From the NCBI RefSeq assembly GCF_019635155.1, contig NZ_JAHBZY010000010.1, positions 49,789 to 113,788 on the forward strand: DNA of 64,000 bases. Direction: 5' to 3'. The notes under the pieces were generated by a model, which saw nothing but the letters and a program-made list of their open reading frames with translations, did no database searches and was not told where the DNA came from. Source of the DNA: Nitrosomonas sp. Lineage in GTDB: Bacteria; Pseudomonadota; Gammaproteobacteria; Burkholderiales; Nitrosomonadaceae. The first letter of the stretch is position 1, and the number at the start of each line of letters is the position of its first letter. Positions 1 through 10,789 of the stretch are shown piece by piece. A program made the translations under genes and the position numbers.

Positions 1-605
1 AAACGGATCATGAAGGCAACCGGATCCTGTTTCAGTTGCCTGGCGGTTCAATCGAAGTAAGACTTCATGCGCTGGGAAAGCACAATATCTACAATGCATT
101 AGCGGCTGCCGCCGCGGCTCTGGCAGTGGGCATACCGATCGAATCGATTGGAGCCGGATTGGAATCGTTCCGGGGTGTTCAGGGGCGATTGCAAAAGAAA
201 TGCGGCCTGCATCATGCACTGCTGATTGATGACACCTATAACGCCAATCCCGATTCGGTGAGAGCGGCATTGGCCGTATTGGCTGCTGCAAAAGGTAAAA
301 AAATACTGGTATTGGGTGATATGGGTGAATTGGGTCACTCGGCGATCGATTTGCATCGCACCATTGGTCGGGATGCGCGCAATGCAGGGTTAGATCAATT
401 ACTTACACTGGGTGAACTGAGCGCTTACGCTGCGGAAGAGTTCGGTAAAGGCGCACGGCACTTTGGATCCATCGATGAGTTGTTAGGTGCTACCGAGAGC
501 TTGCTGGCGGAGGATGTCACTTTGCTGGTAAAAGGCTCGCGTTTTATGCATATGGAGCGGGTGGTCAAGCAGTTGGAGCAGCCTGAGGAGTTATCATGCT
601 GCTGA
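1..605 (+). CDS. murF: MurF, UDP-MurNAc-tripeptide--D-Ala-D-Ala ligase (C-terminal part)
   Basis: The reading frame is open from base 3 and runs off the left edge, so only about the last 200 residues of a family that is usually ~450 aa are visible. MurF adds the D-Ala-D-Ala dipeptide to UDP-MurNAc-tripeptide in the cytoplasm, the last soluble step of Mur peptide building. What is visible is the end of the central domain ([13 protein letters not shown], typical of Mur ligases) and the C-terminal Rossmann-like domain with [10 protein letters not shown] and a [10 protein letters not shown] tail, both characteristic of MurF. The stop overlaps the mraY start by 10 nt. The ATP-binding P-loop lies outside the window. 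Confidence 0.95.
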   Translation, partial: TDHEGNRILFQLPGGSIEVRLHALGKHNIYNALAAAAAALAVGIPIESIGAGLESFRGVQGRLQKKCGLHHALLIDDTYNANPDSVRAALAVLAAAKGKKILVLGDMGELGHSAIDLHRTIGRDARNAGLDQLLTLGELSAYAAEEFGKGARHFGSIDELLGATESLLAEDVTLLVKGSRFMHMERVVKQLEQPEELSCC

Positions 606-1681
606 CTTTATCGCAATGGCTGGCACAGGATATTCGAGCGTTCAATGTATTTGGTTATATTACCTTGCGGACGGTTATGGCTACCTTAACCGCATTGGTG
701 ATTTCGTTCATTATCGGTCCGATCATGATACGCAAACTGACAGCCTATAAGATCGGGCAATCCGTTCGTGATGACGGTCCGCAAACCCATCTGGTGAAAA
801 TGGGTACACCGACCATGGGCGGTGCTTTGATCCTGATGTCAATCGTATTGACAACCTTGCTTTGGTCCGATCTGGGTAATCGCTATATCTGGGTCGTGCT
901 TTTAACCACACTAGGTTTTGGCATAATCGGCTGGGTGGACGACTATCGCAAGGTTGTGCATCGTAATCCGAAAGGACTGTCGGCCAAATCAAAATTCTTT
1001 TGGCAGTCCGTAATCGCTATCGGTGTGGCGGCCTACCTTGTTTCCATTGCGGAGTTACCGGAGCAAACGGATATGATCGTTCCGTTTTTCAAGGAGGTGG
1101 CGATCTCACTAGGGACAATAGGCTTCGTTGTGTTGACTTATTTTGTCATTGTCGGCACCAGCAATGCCGTGAATTTGACCGATGGGCTGGATGGCCTGGC
1201 GATTATGCCGACGGTTTTGATCAGCAGCGCGCTGGCGATTTTTGCTTATGTCACCGGCCATGTGGTATTTGCCAAGTATTTGGGTATTCCGTATATCCCG
1301 AACGTTGGCGAGTTATCGGTATTTTGTGGGGCAATGGCTGGCGCAGGTCTCGCATTCCTATGGTTTAACGCATATCCCGCGGAAGTGTTCATGGGCGATG
1401 TCGGCGCGCTGGCATTGGGTGCCGCGCTGGGGGTTGTGACTGTCATAGTGCGCCAGGAGATCGTGCTGGTGATCATGGGAGGGGTTTTTGTAGTGGAAGC
1501 GCTATCGGTGATGCTGCAAGTTGCATCGTTTAAATTGCTAGGCCGGCGGATTTTCCGTATGGCGCCGTTGCATCATCATTTTGAATTGAAAGGATGGAAA
1601 GAGAACCAAGTGGTCGTGCGATTTTGGATTATTACCATTATTTTGGTATTGATAGGGCTATCGACATTGAAATTAAGATGA
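596..1681 (+). CDS. mraY: MraY, phospho-MurNAc-pentapeptide translocase
   Basis: Transfers phospho-MurNAc-pentapeptide from UDP to undecaprenyl phosphate, giving lipid I at the inner membrane. At 361 aa it is the usual family length. It is polytopic, with about ten hydrophobic segments. Visible family motifs are [18 protein letters not shown] (residues ~59-76), the acidic WVDDYRKV (~115), [13 protein letters not shown] and the C-terminal [12 protein letters not shown]. The ATG start lies inside the end of murF (translational overlap) and murD follows 7 nt after the stop, so it is part of the dcw operon. Confidence 0.98.
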   Translation: MLLTLSQWLAQDIRAFNVFGYITLRTVMATLTALVISFIIGPIMIRKLTAYKIGQSVRDDGPQTHLVKMGTPTMGGALILMSIVLTTLLWSDLGNRYIWVVLLTTLGFGIIGWVDDYRKVVHRNPKGLSAKSKFFWQSVIAIGVAAYLVSIAELPEQTDMIVPFFKEVAISLGTIGFVVLTYFVIVGTSNAVNLTDGLDGLAIMPTVLISSALAIFAYVTGHVVFAKYLGIPYIPNVGELSVFCGAMAGAGLAFLWFNAYPAEVFMGDVGALALGAALGVVTVIVRQEIVLVIMGGVFVVEALSVMLQVASFKLLGRRIFRMAPLHHHFELKGWKENQVVVRFWIITIILVLIGLSTLKLR

Positions 1682-1688
1682 GCAGCAG

Positions 1689-3104
1689 ATGAATTTAAGG
1701 GGTAAAACAATCTTGGTGCTTGGAATGGGTGAAACAGGTTTATCCATGGTGAAATGGCTGACACGTCAGGGCGCAAACGTATGCGTTGCTGATAGTCGCC
1801 AGCAACCCCCGGCATTAAAGGAAGTGATGGATAAGCATCCGGATGTGAAAACTTTTACCGGAAAATTCGAAAGCCCAATTTTGAACGGCATCGAGCTGAT
1901 TGCGATCAGCCCAGGCGTTCCGGTTGCGGATCCATGTGTTCAGCAAGCGGTAAAGCAAGGCATACCGGTGGTTGGCGATATGGTGCTGTTTTCGTGGGCG
2001 CTGGAGCAGTCGGATTTGCCAAAACCCAAAATCCTGGCAATTACCGGATCGAACGGAAAAACAACGGTAACCTCGATGGTTGGGGCAATGCTTAAGAAAT
2101 CGGGCTGGAATGTGGAAGTGGCTGGAAATATCGGCCCTGCAGTCTTAGAAGCACTGATGCAGCGTCTCGATGCCGGCGATTGGCCGCAAGCCTGGGTGCT
2201 GGAGGTATCCAGTTTTCAATTGGAAACCACGGCTAATCTGAATGCCGATGTCGCGGCGGTATTGAATTTGAGCGAAGATCACCTGGATCGCTACGCCGCG
2301 ATGGGAGATTACATGGCGGCTAAAACAAGAGTTTTTCTGAATGAGCACGATGACAATGCTATCCAGATATTGAATCGTGATGATCCCGTGGTTTATGCAA
2401 TGGCATTGCCCGGGCGAAAGTGCATAACGTTCGGGGTGGATATCGCATCCACGCAGTCGGATTACGGGATGCTGCACAATGGCGATGAACTGTGGCTGAT
2501 GGAGGGTGATCGGCCCTTGATAAAAACCAGCGATCTTGTCGTCAGCGGTTTGCATAATGCGACTAATGCATTGGCTGCATTGTCAATATGCCGCTCGTTG
2601 GAGCTCCCGTTGGAGCCTTTGTTGACGGCTTTACGGGAATTTCGCGGTTTGCCGCACCGGATGGAAAAGGTTGCCGCATTCAATGGCGTTACGTTCTTTG
2701 ATGATTCCAAAAGCACCAATGTAGGCGCAACTGTGGCCGCATTAAATGGCATGCGAAAAAATGTCATATTAATTGCTGGCGGAGATGGCAAAGGACAGGA
2801 TTTCTCACTCATGCGAGATGCAGTCACCAATAATGCCCGGGCGGTCGTGCTGATAGGCCGCGACGCCGGGATTATCGCAACGGAATTGCAAAATTGCGGT
2901 GTGCCTTTGCACTTTGCGGTTACGATGGAAGAAGCGATGCAGAAAAGCTTCTTGCTGGCGCAAGTTGGTGATGTGGTGCTGCTTTCGCCGGCGTGCGCCA
3001 GTTTCGATATGTTCAGAAACTATATCCATCGTGCGGAAGTATTTGTAGCGGCGGTCAAGGATATAGAGAACAAATTTTTCAGTTTTGGACAGAAGAAGCA
3101 CTAA
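1689..3104 (+). CDS. murD: MurD, UDP-MurNAc-L-alanine--D-glutamate ligase
   Basis: Cytoplasmic ATP-dependent ligase that adds D-Glu to UDP-MurNAc-L-Ala. 471 aa. The N-terminal Rossmann part contains LGMGETGLS (residues ~11-19). The ATP-binding loop ITGSNGKTT is at ~118-126. The central domain has LEVSSFQLE and NLSEDHLDRY, and the C-terminal domain has GLPHRMEKV and FFDDSKSTN. All of these are standard for MurD. It lies between mraY and ftsW as in most proteobacterial dcw clusters, with 3 nt to ftsW. Confidence 0.98.
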   Translation: MNLRGKTILVLGMGETGLSMVKWLTRQGANVCVADSRQQPPALKEVMDKHPDVKTFTGKFESPILNGIELIAISPGVPVADPCVQQAVKQGIPVVGDMVLFSWALEQSDLPKPKILAITGSNGKTTVTSMVGAMLKKSGWNVEVAGNIGPAVLEALMQRLDAGDWPQAWVLEVSSFQLETTANLNADVAAVLNLSEDHLDRYAAMGDYMAAKTRVFLNEHDDNAIQILNRDDPVVYAMALPGRKCITFGVDIASTQSDYGMLHNGDELWLMEGDRPLIKTSDLVVSGLHNATNALAALSICRSLELPLEPLLTALREFRGLPHRMEKVAAFNGVTFFDDSKSTNVGATVAALNGMRKNVILIAGGDGKGQDFSLMRDAVTNNARAVVLIGRDAGIIATELQNCGVPLHFAVTMEEAMQKSFLLAQVGDVVLLSPACASFDMFRNYIHRAEVFVAAVKDIENKFFSFGQKKH

Positions 3105-3107
3105 GCA

Positions 3108-4268
3108 ATGATATATCAAGCTAACAGCCAGAAACCAAGAGTCATGAGTGATTTTGATCAAGCCCTGGTCTGGTCGGCGTTATTGCTGCTTAGTATCGGA
3201 TTGGTAATGATCTACTCCGCTTCGATTGCGATTGCTGAGGCGCAATTTGGCGCTGATCGTGCAGGTCATTATTTATTGCGGCATAGCGCATATTTGGCGG
3301 TTGGTTTGTTGTTGGGGGTAATCGCTTTTCAGATACCCATGCAGGTATGGCAGAAATATGTAACTTATTTGCTGATGATCTGTTTGTTATTGCTAGTGTT
3401 GGTTCTCATTCCAGGCATCGGGCATGAAGTCAATGGCAGCCAGCGTTGGATTTCACTCTACGTTGTCAATATTCAGCCGTCCGAATATATGAAATTCTGC
3501 ATGGTGCTGTATGCGGCGGATTACGTCAATCGTAAGGTGATCGATCTCGATTCCTTCTTTAAAGGCTTTTTACCCATTACAGCGGTGCTGTCGGTTGTTG
3601 GCGCTTTGTTGCTGCTGGAGCCTGATTTCGGGGCATTTTTTGTCGTTACGGCGCTTGCCATGTCCATCCTGTTTCTTGGCGGTGTCAGTTTGAAAATCTT
3701 TATCGCGCTGATCAGTATATTGGCGGTCGGTCTCTACGAATTAATTTTGAGCTCGCCGTATCGGTTGAATCGAGTGATTGCATTTATGGACCCGTGGGAG
3801 GATCCATACGGCAAAGGGTATCAATTAAGTCATGCATTGATTGCATTCGGTCGTGGTGAATGGCTTGGCGTAGGCCTGGGCGGCAGCGTCGAGAAATTAT
3901 TCTATTTGCCGGAGGCGCATACGGATTTCTTACTATCGGTACTGGCCGAAGAGCTTGGTTTTGCGGGCGTGGTTACCGTGATCATTCTTTTTTTCTGGCT
4001 CATAACCCGCGCATTTGTAATCGGACGTTTAGCGGCGAAGCTGGGGAATCCTTTTTCCGCACTGGTGGCGCAAGGGATCGGAATCTGGATCGGGCTGCAG
4101 GCATTGATCAATATGGGCGTCAATATGGGTGTCTTGCCTACTAAAGGTCTGACATTGCCGCTGTTGAGTTTCGGTGGCAGCAGTATTACGGCTATTTGCA
4201 TCGCACTGGCAGTCCTGTTGCGGATCGACTGGGAAAATCGGCAACGCTTGCGGGGGCTTAACGTATGA
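3108..4268 (+). CDS. ftsW: FtsW, lipid II polymerase / division SEDS protein
   Basis: SEDS-family peptidoglycan glycosyltransferase of the divisome. 386 aa with about ten membrane segments. SEDS signatures are visible: VNGSQRWI near residue 110, the EPDFG acidic loop (~190), [14 protein letters not shown], and the C-terminal stretch [19 protein letters not shown]. The chosen ATG at 3108 follows an AGAAGAAG purine run; an internal ATG at 3144 ([10 protein letters not shown]) is an alternative start. The stop overlaps murG by 4 nt (ATGA), implying coupled translation. Confidence 0.96.
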   Translation: MIYQANSQKPRVMSDFDQALVWSALLLLSIGLVMIYSASIAIAEAQFGADRAGHYLLRHSAYLAVGLLLGVIAFQIPMQVWQKYVTYLLMICLLLLVLVLIPGIGHEVNGSQRWISLYVVNIQPSEYMKFCMVLYAADYVNRKVIDLDSFFKGFLPITAVLSVVGALLLLEPDFGAFFVVTALAMSILFLGGVSLKIFIALISILAVGLYELILSSPYRLNRVIAFMDPWEDPYGKGYQLSHALIAFGRGEWLGVGLGGSVEKLFYLPEAHTDFLLSVLAEELGFAGVVTVIILFFWLITRAFVIGRLAAKLGNPFSALVAQGIGIWIGLQALINMGVNMGVLPTKGLTLPLLSFGGSSITAICIALAVLLRIDWENRQRLRGLNV

Positions 4269-5356
4269 GTGAGCGTACTATCCTGATCATGGCGGGCGGT
4301 ACGGGCGGGCATGTGTTTCCAGGCTTGGCGGTGGCTGATTATCTTCGGCAAGCCGGTTGGCGTGTGGTGTGGCTGGGAACTGAAGCGGGAATGGAATTAA
4401 AACTGGTGCCGCAAAGAGGGTATCAAACGGAAGTGATTAGTTTTTCAGGATTGCGTGGCAAGCGGTTGTTGACATGGGCGCTATTGCCATGGCGTTTGCT
4501 CAGGGCATTTTTGCAGAGTCTGCGCATCATCCGACGGGTTAAGCCCGATGTGGTTTTGGGAATGGGGGGTTATCCGGCATTTCCGGGGGGCATGATGTCG
4601 TCGCTACTGAATAAACCGCTGGTCATTCATGAGCAAAATTCGATTCCCGGGTTAACCAACAAGATTTTGGCAAAGCTGGCGGAGAAGGTCTTTCTCGGAT
4701 TTCCGGATGCAATGCAGACCGGAACAGGAAAAACTGTGTGGTCGGGAAATCCGGTGCGAGCCGAGATCGCGCAAATAGATGAACCGGAAAAGCGCTATCA
4801 GGTAAGGCAAGGAAAGTTGCGCGTGCTGGTTGTAGGTGGCAGTTTGGGCGCGCAAGTTCTGAATGATACGGTTCCGCAAGCGCTTAATCTTATTCCGGAA
4901 CATTTGCGTCCCGTTGTTGTGCATCAAACGGGCGCCATTCATTGGGAAGCGGTTAAGAAGCATTATGCCGATTCGCATCTGGAGGCCGAAGTTTTGGCGT
5001 TCATCGATGATATGGCCAAACGTTACGCCATGTCGGATTTGGTTATATGCCGTGCCGGTGCATTAACGGTTGCCGAATTGAGTGTCGCCGGAATAGCCAG
5101 CATATTGGTGCCATATCCGCATGCGGTTGATGATCACCAGACTGCGAACGCCCGGTTTCTTTCCAGCCGGGATGCTGCAGTGCTTCTGCCGCAATCGGAA
5201 TTAAACGCACGGAAATTGGCGGATTTGTTGATGAGTATGACGCGGGAAAAATTGCTCGAAATGGCTAAGATCGCCCGAAGCCTGGCAAAACCGGAAGCCA
5301 CTCAAATCGTCGCGCAAGCATGTATTGAATTAAGCGGAGTTCTTCATGAAGCATAA
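4265..5356 (+). CDS. murG: MurG, UDP-GlcNAc:lipid I N-acetylglucosaminyltransferase
   Basis: Converts lipid I to lipid II on the inner face of the cytoplasmic membrane (GT28 family, GT-B fold). 363 aa. The glycine-rich N-terminal motif [15 protein letters not shown] is at residues ~11-25. [11 protein letters not shown] and HEQNSIPG follow, then the donor-site segment [15 protein letters not shown] (~258) and [14 protein letters not shown]. It overlaps ftsW by 4 nt and murC by 11 nt. Confidence 0.98.
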   Translation: MSERTILIMAGGTGGHVFPGLAVADYLRQAGWRVVWLGTEAGMELKLVPQRGYQTEVISFSGLRGKRLLTWALLPWRLLRAFLQSLRIIRRVKPDVVLGMGGYPAFPGGMMSSLLNKPLVIHEQNSIPGLTNKILAKLAEKVFLGFPDAMQTGTGKTVWSGNPVRAEIAQIDEPEKRYQVRQGKLRVLVVGGSLGAQVLNDTVPQALNLIPEHLRPVVVHQTGAIHWEAVKKHYADSHLEAEVLAFIDDMAKRYAMSDLVICRAGALTVAELSVAGIASILVPYPHAVDDHQTANARFLSSRDAAVLLPQSELNARKLADLLMSMTREKLLEMAKIARSLAKPEATQIVAQACIELSGVLHEA

Positions 5357-6767
5357 AGTTAAACACATTCATTTTGTCGGAATTGCGGGTGCAGGCATGA
5401 GCGGCATTGCCGAAGTTTTTGTGAACCTGGGGTATCAAGTCAGCGGCTCGGATTTGGTCAGCAACCGGGTCACGCAGCGTTTATCGAAACTGGGTATCCG
5501 CGTGTATGGCGGTCACGCCGGTGATCAGATTGCAGGCGCGGATGTGGTGGTAACCTCGACGGCCGTGAAACCGGATAATCCGGAAGTGATTGCAGCGAAA
5601 AACAAGAATATTCCGGTAGTTCCGCGCGCCATGATGTTGGCCGAGTTGTTGCGGTTGCGCAGCGGAATCGCGGTTGCCGGCACGCATGGCAAAACCACGA
5701 CGACCAGCCTGATTGCCAGCATATTGGCGGCGGCTGATATGGATCCGACGTTTGTCATCGGAGGAAAACTAGAAGCCGCAGGATGTCACGCCAAGCTGGG
5801 GAGTGGCGAATTTATAGTGGTAGAAGCTGATGAATCGGATGCATCGTTTTTGTATTTGCAGCCGGTTCTGGCGGTTGTGACCAATATTGATGCGGATCAC
5901 ATGGAAACTTATGGGCATGACTTCAATCGGCTTAAGCAAACCTTTGTGGATTTCATTCAGCATCTACCATTTTATGGGATGGCCGTGATTTGCGTGGATG
6001 ATGCCAATATTCGCGAAGTGATGCCGGCAATTTCCAAACCGATTACGACTTACGGCTTATCCGAAACAGCGCAAGTTCGTGCAATCAACATCACGCATAA
6101 CCATCATCAAATGAAATTTACCGCTGTGATCGGTGTTAACGGATCGGCTCGTTACTTGGATATCACGCTTAATCTGCCCGGACTTCACAACATTCAAAAT
6201 GCACTGGCTGCCATCGCAGTTGCTAATGAAATCTGTGTGCCGGACGCGGCCATCGCCAGAGCGCTCGCGGAATTTAAGGGGGTGGAAAGGCGCTTTCAAC
6301 AATTTGGAGAGATTCGGCTATCCGCGCATAAAAGTTTTTCATTGATTGATGATTATGGCCATCATCCGGCAGAAATGGACGCAACCATGAAAGCGGCGCG
6401 CGGCGCATTTCCAGACAGGCGACTGGTTGTTGCTTTTCAGCCGCATCGCTACACACGCATGCGCGACGTGTTTGAAGATTTCACGCGGGTGTTGTCGCAA
6501 GCTGATCTTTTGTTGCTGACTGAGGTATATCCGGCGGGTGAAGAACCGATCATTGCTGCGGATAGCAAATCACTGGCGCGTGCTATCCGGGTGCAAGGCA
6601 AAGTGGAGCCGATTTATATCGAAGAAATCGATGATTTGGCGAATGGCATTCTTAGCGTGGTGCAAGATGGCGATGTGGTATTGGTGATGGGAGCCGGATC
6701 GGTGGCCCGGGTGGCACCGTTGATAGCGCAAATGGGAAGTAAGTTGACGGTTGTTAATGGGCATTAG
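5346..6767 (+). CDS. murC: MurC, UDP-N-acetylmuramate--L-alanine ligase
   Basis: First Mur ligase, adding L-Ala to UDP-MurNAc. 473 aa. The N-terminal [16 protein letters not shown] nucleotide-sugar domain is followed by the P-loop [13 protein letters not shown] (residues ~111-123), the central [12 protein letters not shown] and [10 protein letters not shown], and the C-terminal [10 protein letters not shown] and FQPHRYTRM. All are family hallmarks. It sits between murG and murB in the dcw operon. Confidence 0.98.
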   Translation: MKHKVKHIHFVGIAGAGMSGIAEVFVNLGYQVSGSDLVSNRVTQRLSKLGIRVYGGHAGDQIAGADVVVTSTAVKPDNPEVIAAKNKNIPVVPRAMMLAELLRLRSGIAVAGTHGKTTTTSLIASILAAADMDPTFVIGGKLEAAGCHAKLGSGEFIVVEADESDASFLYLQPVLAVVTNIDADHMETYGHDFNRLKQTFVDFIQHLPFYGMAVICVDDANIREVMPAISKPITTYGLSETAQVRAINITHNHHQMKFTAVIGVNGSARYLDITLNLPGLHNIQNALAAIAVANEICVPDAAIARALAEFKGVERRFQQFGEIRLSAHKSFSLIDDYGHHPAEMDATMKAARGAFPDRRLVVAFQPHRYTRMRDVFEDFTRVLSQADLLLLTEVYPAGEEPIIAADSKSLARAIRVQGKVEPIYIEEIDDLANGILSVVQDGDVVLVMGAGSVARVAPLIAQMGSKLTVVNGH

Positions 6768-6786
6768 AACAGGAGCTTAATGGGAA

Positions 6787-7773
6787 ATGATCGCTTTGTT
6801 GCTCGACTCGAGACCGGACATGGTAGCGATGGATCGAACTGCAGGTGAAGCAGGTGCAGTTCCATTGCGCGGCGAGATGCGTGTCAATGAACCGATGAGC
6901 CATCATGTGACTTGGCGTGCGGGCGGTATCGCCGATCGTTACTACATTCCGGCGGATTTGGATGATTTGGCCAATGCTCTTCGAGAGTTCTCGCAACAGA
7001 CGATTTATGTCATCGGTTTGGGAAGCAATTTACTGGTTAGAGACGGTGGTCTTCGCGGTATTGTGATTGCTTTGCATGCCCGCTTAAACGATCTGCAAGT
7101 GATTGAAAAAAATGATTCCACCGGGCTGATTTATGCGGGCGCCGGGGTCGCTTGTGCAAAAGTGGCGCGGTTTTCAGCCAATCATGGTTTGGCGGGTGTT
7201 GAGTTTCTAGCCGGAATCCCTGGTACGGTTGGGGGCGCATTAGCGATGAATGCCGGATGTTTTGGATCGGAAACGTGGCGATTTGTAGAGCAAGTAAAAG
7301 TTATCAATCGAAACGGACAAATCTTTATCCGCCAGCCAGAGGAATACGAGATTGAGTATCGCAGCGTAAAGCTACGGCAGAAGGCGGAAAAAGCGTCGGC
7401 AGAATGGTTTGCCGGGAGTTTCTTCAGGCTGTCCTCGAGTGATCATGCGCAATCCCGGCAAAAAATCAAGCAACTGCTATCGCAGCGCGTGACCAGCCAG
7501 CCATTGAATCAACCCAATGCCGGTTCGGTATTTCGTAATCCGCCAGGAGATTTTGCCGCACGATTGATCGAGGTCTGCGGTTTAAAAGGATGCCAATTGG
7601 GAGACGCCATGGTATCGCCGAAGCATGCCAATTTTATTGTCAATATCGGTCATGCAACCGCAGCGGATATCGAAGCATTGATTATGATGGTTCAACGCAG
7701 GGTGAAAAAAGCAACGGCAATAGACTTGATTCCAGAGGTTAGAGTCATTGGGGAACCAAGGAGGTTGGCATAG
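6787..7773 (+). CDS. murB: MurB, UDP-N-acetylenolpyruvoylglucosamine reductase
   Basis: FAD-dependent reductase forming UDP-MurNAc with NADPH. 328 aa. FAD-domain motifs are [12 protein letters not shown] (residues ~78-89) and [25 protein letters not shown] and [19 protein letters not shown] cover the catalytic serine region of the short type I enzyme. The N-terminal ~28 residues before [15 protein letters not shown] are not typical, so translation may start a little further in. The AGGAG near 6770 is 12-15 nt upstream of the chosen ATG. The stop overlaps the ddl GTG by one base. Confidence 0.96.
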   Translation: MIALLLDSRPDMVAMDRTAGEAGAVPLRGEMRVNEPMSHHVTWRAGGIADRYYIPADLDDLANALREFSQQTIYVIGLGSNLLVRDGGLRGIVIALHARLNDLQVIEKNDSTGLIYAGAGVACAKVARFSANHGLAGVEFLAGIPGTVGGALAMNAGCFGSETWRFVEQVKVINRNGQIFIRQPEEYEIEYRSVKLRQKAEKASAEWFAGSFFRLSSSDHAQSRQKIKQLLSQRVTSQPLNQPNAGSVFRNPPGDFAARLIEVCGLKGCQLGDAMVSPKHANFIVNIGHATAADIEALIMMVQRRVKKATAIDLIPEVRVIGEPRRLA

Positions 7774-8690
7774 TGACTGCCCATAACTTCGGTAAAGTTG
7801 CGGTTCTGTTAGGCGGCCGATCTGCGGAACGTGAGATATCGTTACAAAGCGGAGAAGCGGTGTTAGCTGCCTTGCGCCGAAGCGGGGTGGACGCTTATCC
7901 ATTCGATCCGGCTGGTCAGGGATTGGAGATGTTGCAGCATCAAGGTTTCAATCGAGCTTTTATTACGCTGCACGGGCGTTTTGGGGAAGATGGAACCATT
8001 CAGGGCGCGCTTGAATGGATCGGATTGCCGTACACCGGTAGTGGTGTAATGGCGAGCGCTTTGGCAATGGATAAATGGCGTACTAAATTGATTTGGCAAG
8101 CCGCAGGTATTCTTTCCCCCCGATACGCCCTGCTACAGGCTGATAGCGATTTTGCTTCGGTTGCTGAGACATTGGGGTTGCCGCTTATCGTCAAGCCGGC
8201 ATGCGAAGGATCGACCATTGGCCTGAGTAAAGTGCTCGACAGCAAGGATCTGGAAGCCGCTTATCGCTTGGCGGCGCAATATGATTCCCTGGTGCTTGCC
8301 GAGGAGTTTATTGTCGGACAGGAATTAACAGTGGCTGTTTTGGGAGATATGCCTTTGCCTATCGTAAGAATCGAGATAGCAGGCGATCTTTATGATTATG
8401 AAGCGAAGTATTTCTCAAACGAAACGAGATATTTTTGTCCCAGCGGCTTGCCGGAAGCGTTGGAAGAAAGCATTCAGCGGCAAGCATTACACGCTTATCG
8501 GGTTTTGGGTTGTCACGGTTGGGGCAGGGTTGATTTGATTTTAACGCAATCCGGGCAGTTTTACTTTCTCGAAGCAAATACGTCTCCCGGAATGACCAGT
8601 CATAGTTTGGTGCCTATGGCAGCCAGAGCCGCTGGAATTTCGTTTGAGGAATTGGTTGTGAAAATATTGGATCTGGCGCATGTGGAATAA
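7773..8690 (+). CDS. ddl: Ddl, D-alanine--D-alanine ligase
   Basis: ATP-grasp ligase making the D-Ala-D-Ala dipeptide used by MurF. 305 aa, the length of the DdlB type. The start is GTG at 7773, one base inside the murB stop and preceded by AAGGAGG. Motifs are [17 protein letters not shown] (residues ~10-26), [27 protein letters not shown] and the C-terminal [17 protein letters not shown], which carries the Mg/ATP-binding Glu/Asn. Its position between murB and ftsQ is the classic dcw arrangement. Confidence 0.97.
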   Translation: MTAHNFGKVAVLLGGRSAEREISLQSGEAVLAALRRSGVDAYPFDPAGQGLEMLQHQGFNRAFITLHGRFGEDGTIQGALEWIGLPYTGSGVMASALAMDKWRTKLIWQAAGILSPRYALLQADSDFASVAETLGLPLIVKPACEGSTIGLSKVLDSKDLEAAYRLAAQYDSLVLAEEFIVGQELTVAVLGDMPLPIVRIEIAGDLYDYEAKYFSNETRYFCPSGLPEALEESIQRQALHAYRVLGCHGWGRVDLILTQSGQFYFLEANTSPGMTSHSLVPMAARAAGISFEELVVKILDLAHVE

Positions 8691-9453
8691 TCCTTATGCA
8701 TTGAATTTATTATCGAAGCTATTGTGCGGTATGGTTGCGATAGCAGTGCTGTATGCCATCAGTTTGCAATTGATTAAGCCGCCCTTTTTTCCAATTAAGG
8801 AAATTAATATCAATGTTGTTCGTGGTGAAGCAAGAAGCATGGCTTTACAGAATGTTACCAATGAACAAATTGCAAAGCTTGTGAGAAATGAGATTAATGG
8901 AAATTTTATTTCAGTAAATTTGGCCGCTGTGCGCGAAGCTTTTGTAAAATTACCATGGGTGCGGGAGGCCAAAATTACTAGAGAATGGCCGCATGGATTA
9001 AATGTGACGCTGGAAGAACACCGGGCGTTGGCATATTGGGGAAGCCAAGCATTGGTGAATACGTATGGTGAAGTGTTCCGGGTGAGTGCTGAAATTGATT
9101 TGCCGGTTTTTACGGGTCCCAATGAAGCGAGTGCGCATGAGGTTACGCGGCAATACCAGCGCTTTAATCAAATTTTGGCGCCGTTGCAGCAGAAAATTTC
9201 CGAACTGAATCTCACATCGCGCTACGCTTGGCGAATTCAATTGGATACCGGAACAATCTTGGAACTTGGTCGGAATGAAACTGAGGAACGATTGGCTCGC
9301 TATGTTTCAGTATTTAACCACAGCATCGCTTGGTTAAATCAACAAGAGCCATTGGCATACGTCGATTTGCGTTATCCGAACGGTTTTGCGATTCGTATGC
9401 CTGATACGACGCCACACGTGCCGCGTAAATCTGATGCGAGGAGAGAGACGTGA
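8680..9453 (+). CDS. ftsQ: FtsQ, divisome bitopic membrane protein
   Basis: Bitopic inner-membrane protein linking early and late divisome proteins. 257 aa. One N-terminal membrane segment (residues ~10-30) is followed by a periplasmic POTRA-like domain starting around FPIKEINI and the FtsQ domain ([25 protein letters not shown], split here only for description). The assignment rests on this region and on its position between ddl and ftsA. The start lies 11 nt inside ddl. Confidence 0.95.
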   Translation: MWNNPYALNLLSKLLCGMVAIAVLYAISLQLIKPPFFPIKEININVVRGEARSMALQNVTNEQIAKLVRNEINGNFISVNLAAVREAFVKLPWVREAKITREWPHGLNVTLEEHRALAYWGSQALVNTYGEVFRVSAEIDLPVFTGPNEASAHEVTRQYQRFNQILAPLQQKISELNLTSRYAWRIQLDTGTILELGRNETEERLARYVSVFNHSIAWLNQQEPLAYVDLRYPNGFAIRMPDTTPHVPRKSDARRET

Positions 9454-9473
9454 GACCAGGGAGATGGGACTAG

Positions 9474-10712
9474 ATGAGTAAGGCTAGAGAAAATAGAAAT
9501 TTGATTGTTGGGTTGGATATCGGTACTTCAAAAATCGTTGCCATTGTCGCGGAAGTCATACCGGAAGGCGGTTTTGAGGTGATAGGTTTGGGTAGCCACC
9601 CGTCGCGCGGATTAAAGAAGGGTGTTGTGGCCAATATTGAGACAACGGTAAACGCCATACAGCGAGCGTTGGAAGAAGCGGAGTTAATGGCGGATTGCAA
9701 GATTCAGGAGGTGTATACCGGAATTGCCGGCAGTCATATCCGGGGTTTTAACTCGAATGGCATGGTGCCCATTAAGGATAAGGAAGTTACGGAGAAAGAC
9801 GTGGAGCGCGTCATGGAAGCGGCAAAAGCAGTCAATATTCCCGCTGATCAGCAGATTCTGCACGTGCTAAATCAGGAATTCATTATCGATGGGCAGGAAG
9901 ATGTGCGAGAACCGGTGGGGATGAGTGGCATCCGGCTGGAGGTGAAAGTGCATATTGTCACCGGTGCCGTTTCCGCCGCGCAAAACATTGTTAAATGCGT
10001 CCATCGTTGCGGCTTGGAGGTGCGCGATCTGATTTTGCAGCCACTCGCGTCTGCGATGGCTGTGTTATCCGAAGATGAAAAGGATTTAGGCGTTTGTCTG
10101 GTGGATATTGGTGGTGGAACGACGGATATCGCGGTGTTTACGCATGGTGCCATCAGGCATACCGCGGTAATTCCGATCGCCGGTGATCAAATTACCAACG
10201 ATATTGCGATGGCGTTACGTACGCCTACAAAAAGCGCTGAAGACATCAAATGCCGCTATGGTTGTGCGCTTAGAAGCCTTGCTGATACGCATGAGATGGT
10301 TGAGGTTCCGGATGTCGGCAACAGAGGATCTCGACAGCTTTCAAAACAAACTTTAGCGGAAGTTATCGAACCTCGGGCGGAAGAGCTTTATTGCATGGTG
10401 CAAGCCGAATTACGCCGCAGCGGGTTTGAAGAATTACTTTCGTCCGGAATAGTGATTACCGGTGGATCCGCCTCGTTGCGAGGTATGGTGGAGTTGGGTG
10501 AAGAGATTTTTCATATGCCGGTGCGGTTAGGCCTGCCCAACTATCACGGCAACTTAAAGGAAGTGATCCACACGCCGCGTTATTCAACAGGGATTGGTTT
10601 GATTTTAGCGGGTATTGAGCAATTACAGCATCAACATGGCTCGAGATTACAAGGAAGTTCTGCGAAGCAGATTTTTTCCAGGATGAAAGGATGGTTCCAA
10701 AGAAATTTTTGA
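9474..10712 (+). CDS. ftsA: FtsA, actin-like divisome protein
   Basis: Actin-family ATPase that tethers FtsZ to the membrane. 412 aa. The N-terminal phosphate-1 loop is VGLDIGTSKI (residues ~13-22). The 1C/2 region contains YTGIAGSHI. Phosphate 2 is DIGGGTTDIAVF, and adenosine-site ITGGSASLRGM follows near residue 330. The C-terminal amphipathic tail FSRMKGWFQRNF fits the membrane-targeting helix. It lies 20 nt after ftsQ and 77 nt before ftsZ. Confidence 0.98.
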   Translation: MSKARENRNLIVGLDIGTSKIVAIVAEVIPEGGFEVIGLGSHPSRGLKKGVVANIETTVNAIQRALEEAELMADCKIQEVYTGIAGSHIRGFNSNGMVPIKDKEVTEKDVERVMEAAKAVNIPADQQILHVLNQEFIIDGQEDVREPVGMSGIRLEVKVHIVTGAVSAAQNIVKCVHRCGLEVRDLILQPLASAMAVLSEDEKDLGVCLVDIGGGTTDIAVFTHGAIRHTAVIPIAGDQITNDIAMALRTPTKSAEDIKCRYGCALRSLADTHEMVEVPDVGNRGSRQLSKQTLAEVIEPRAEELYCMVQAELRRSGFEELLSSGIVITGGSASLRGMVELGEEIFHMPVRLGLPNYHGNLKEVIHTPRYSTGIGLILAGIEQLQHQHGSRLQGSSAKQIFSRMKGWFQRNF

Positions 10713-10789
10713 TGGAAACGTTACAGGTATCAACAGGTAATATTTGTAGTAAAGCGGCTTTAATTTCAATGTACTAAAGGAGAAACAAT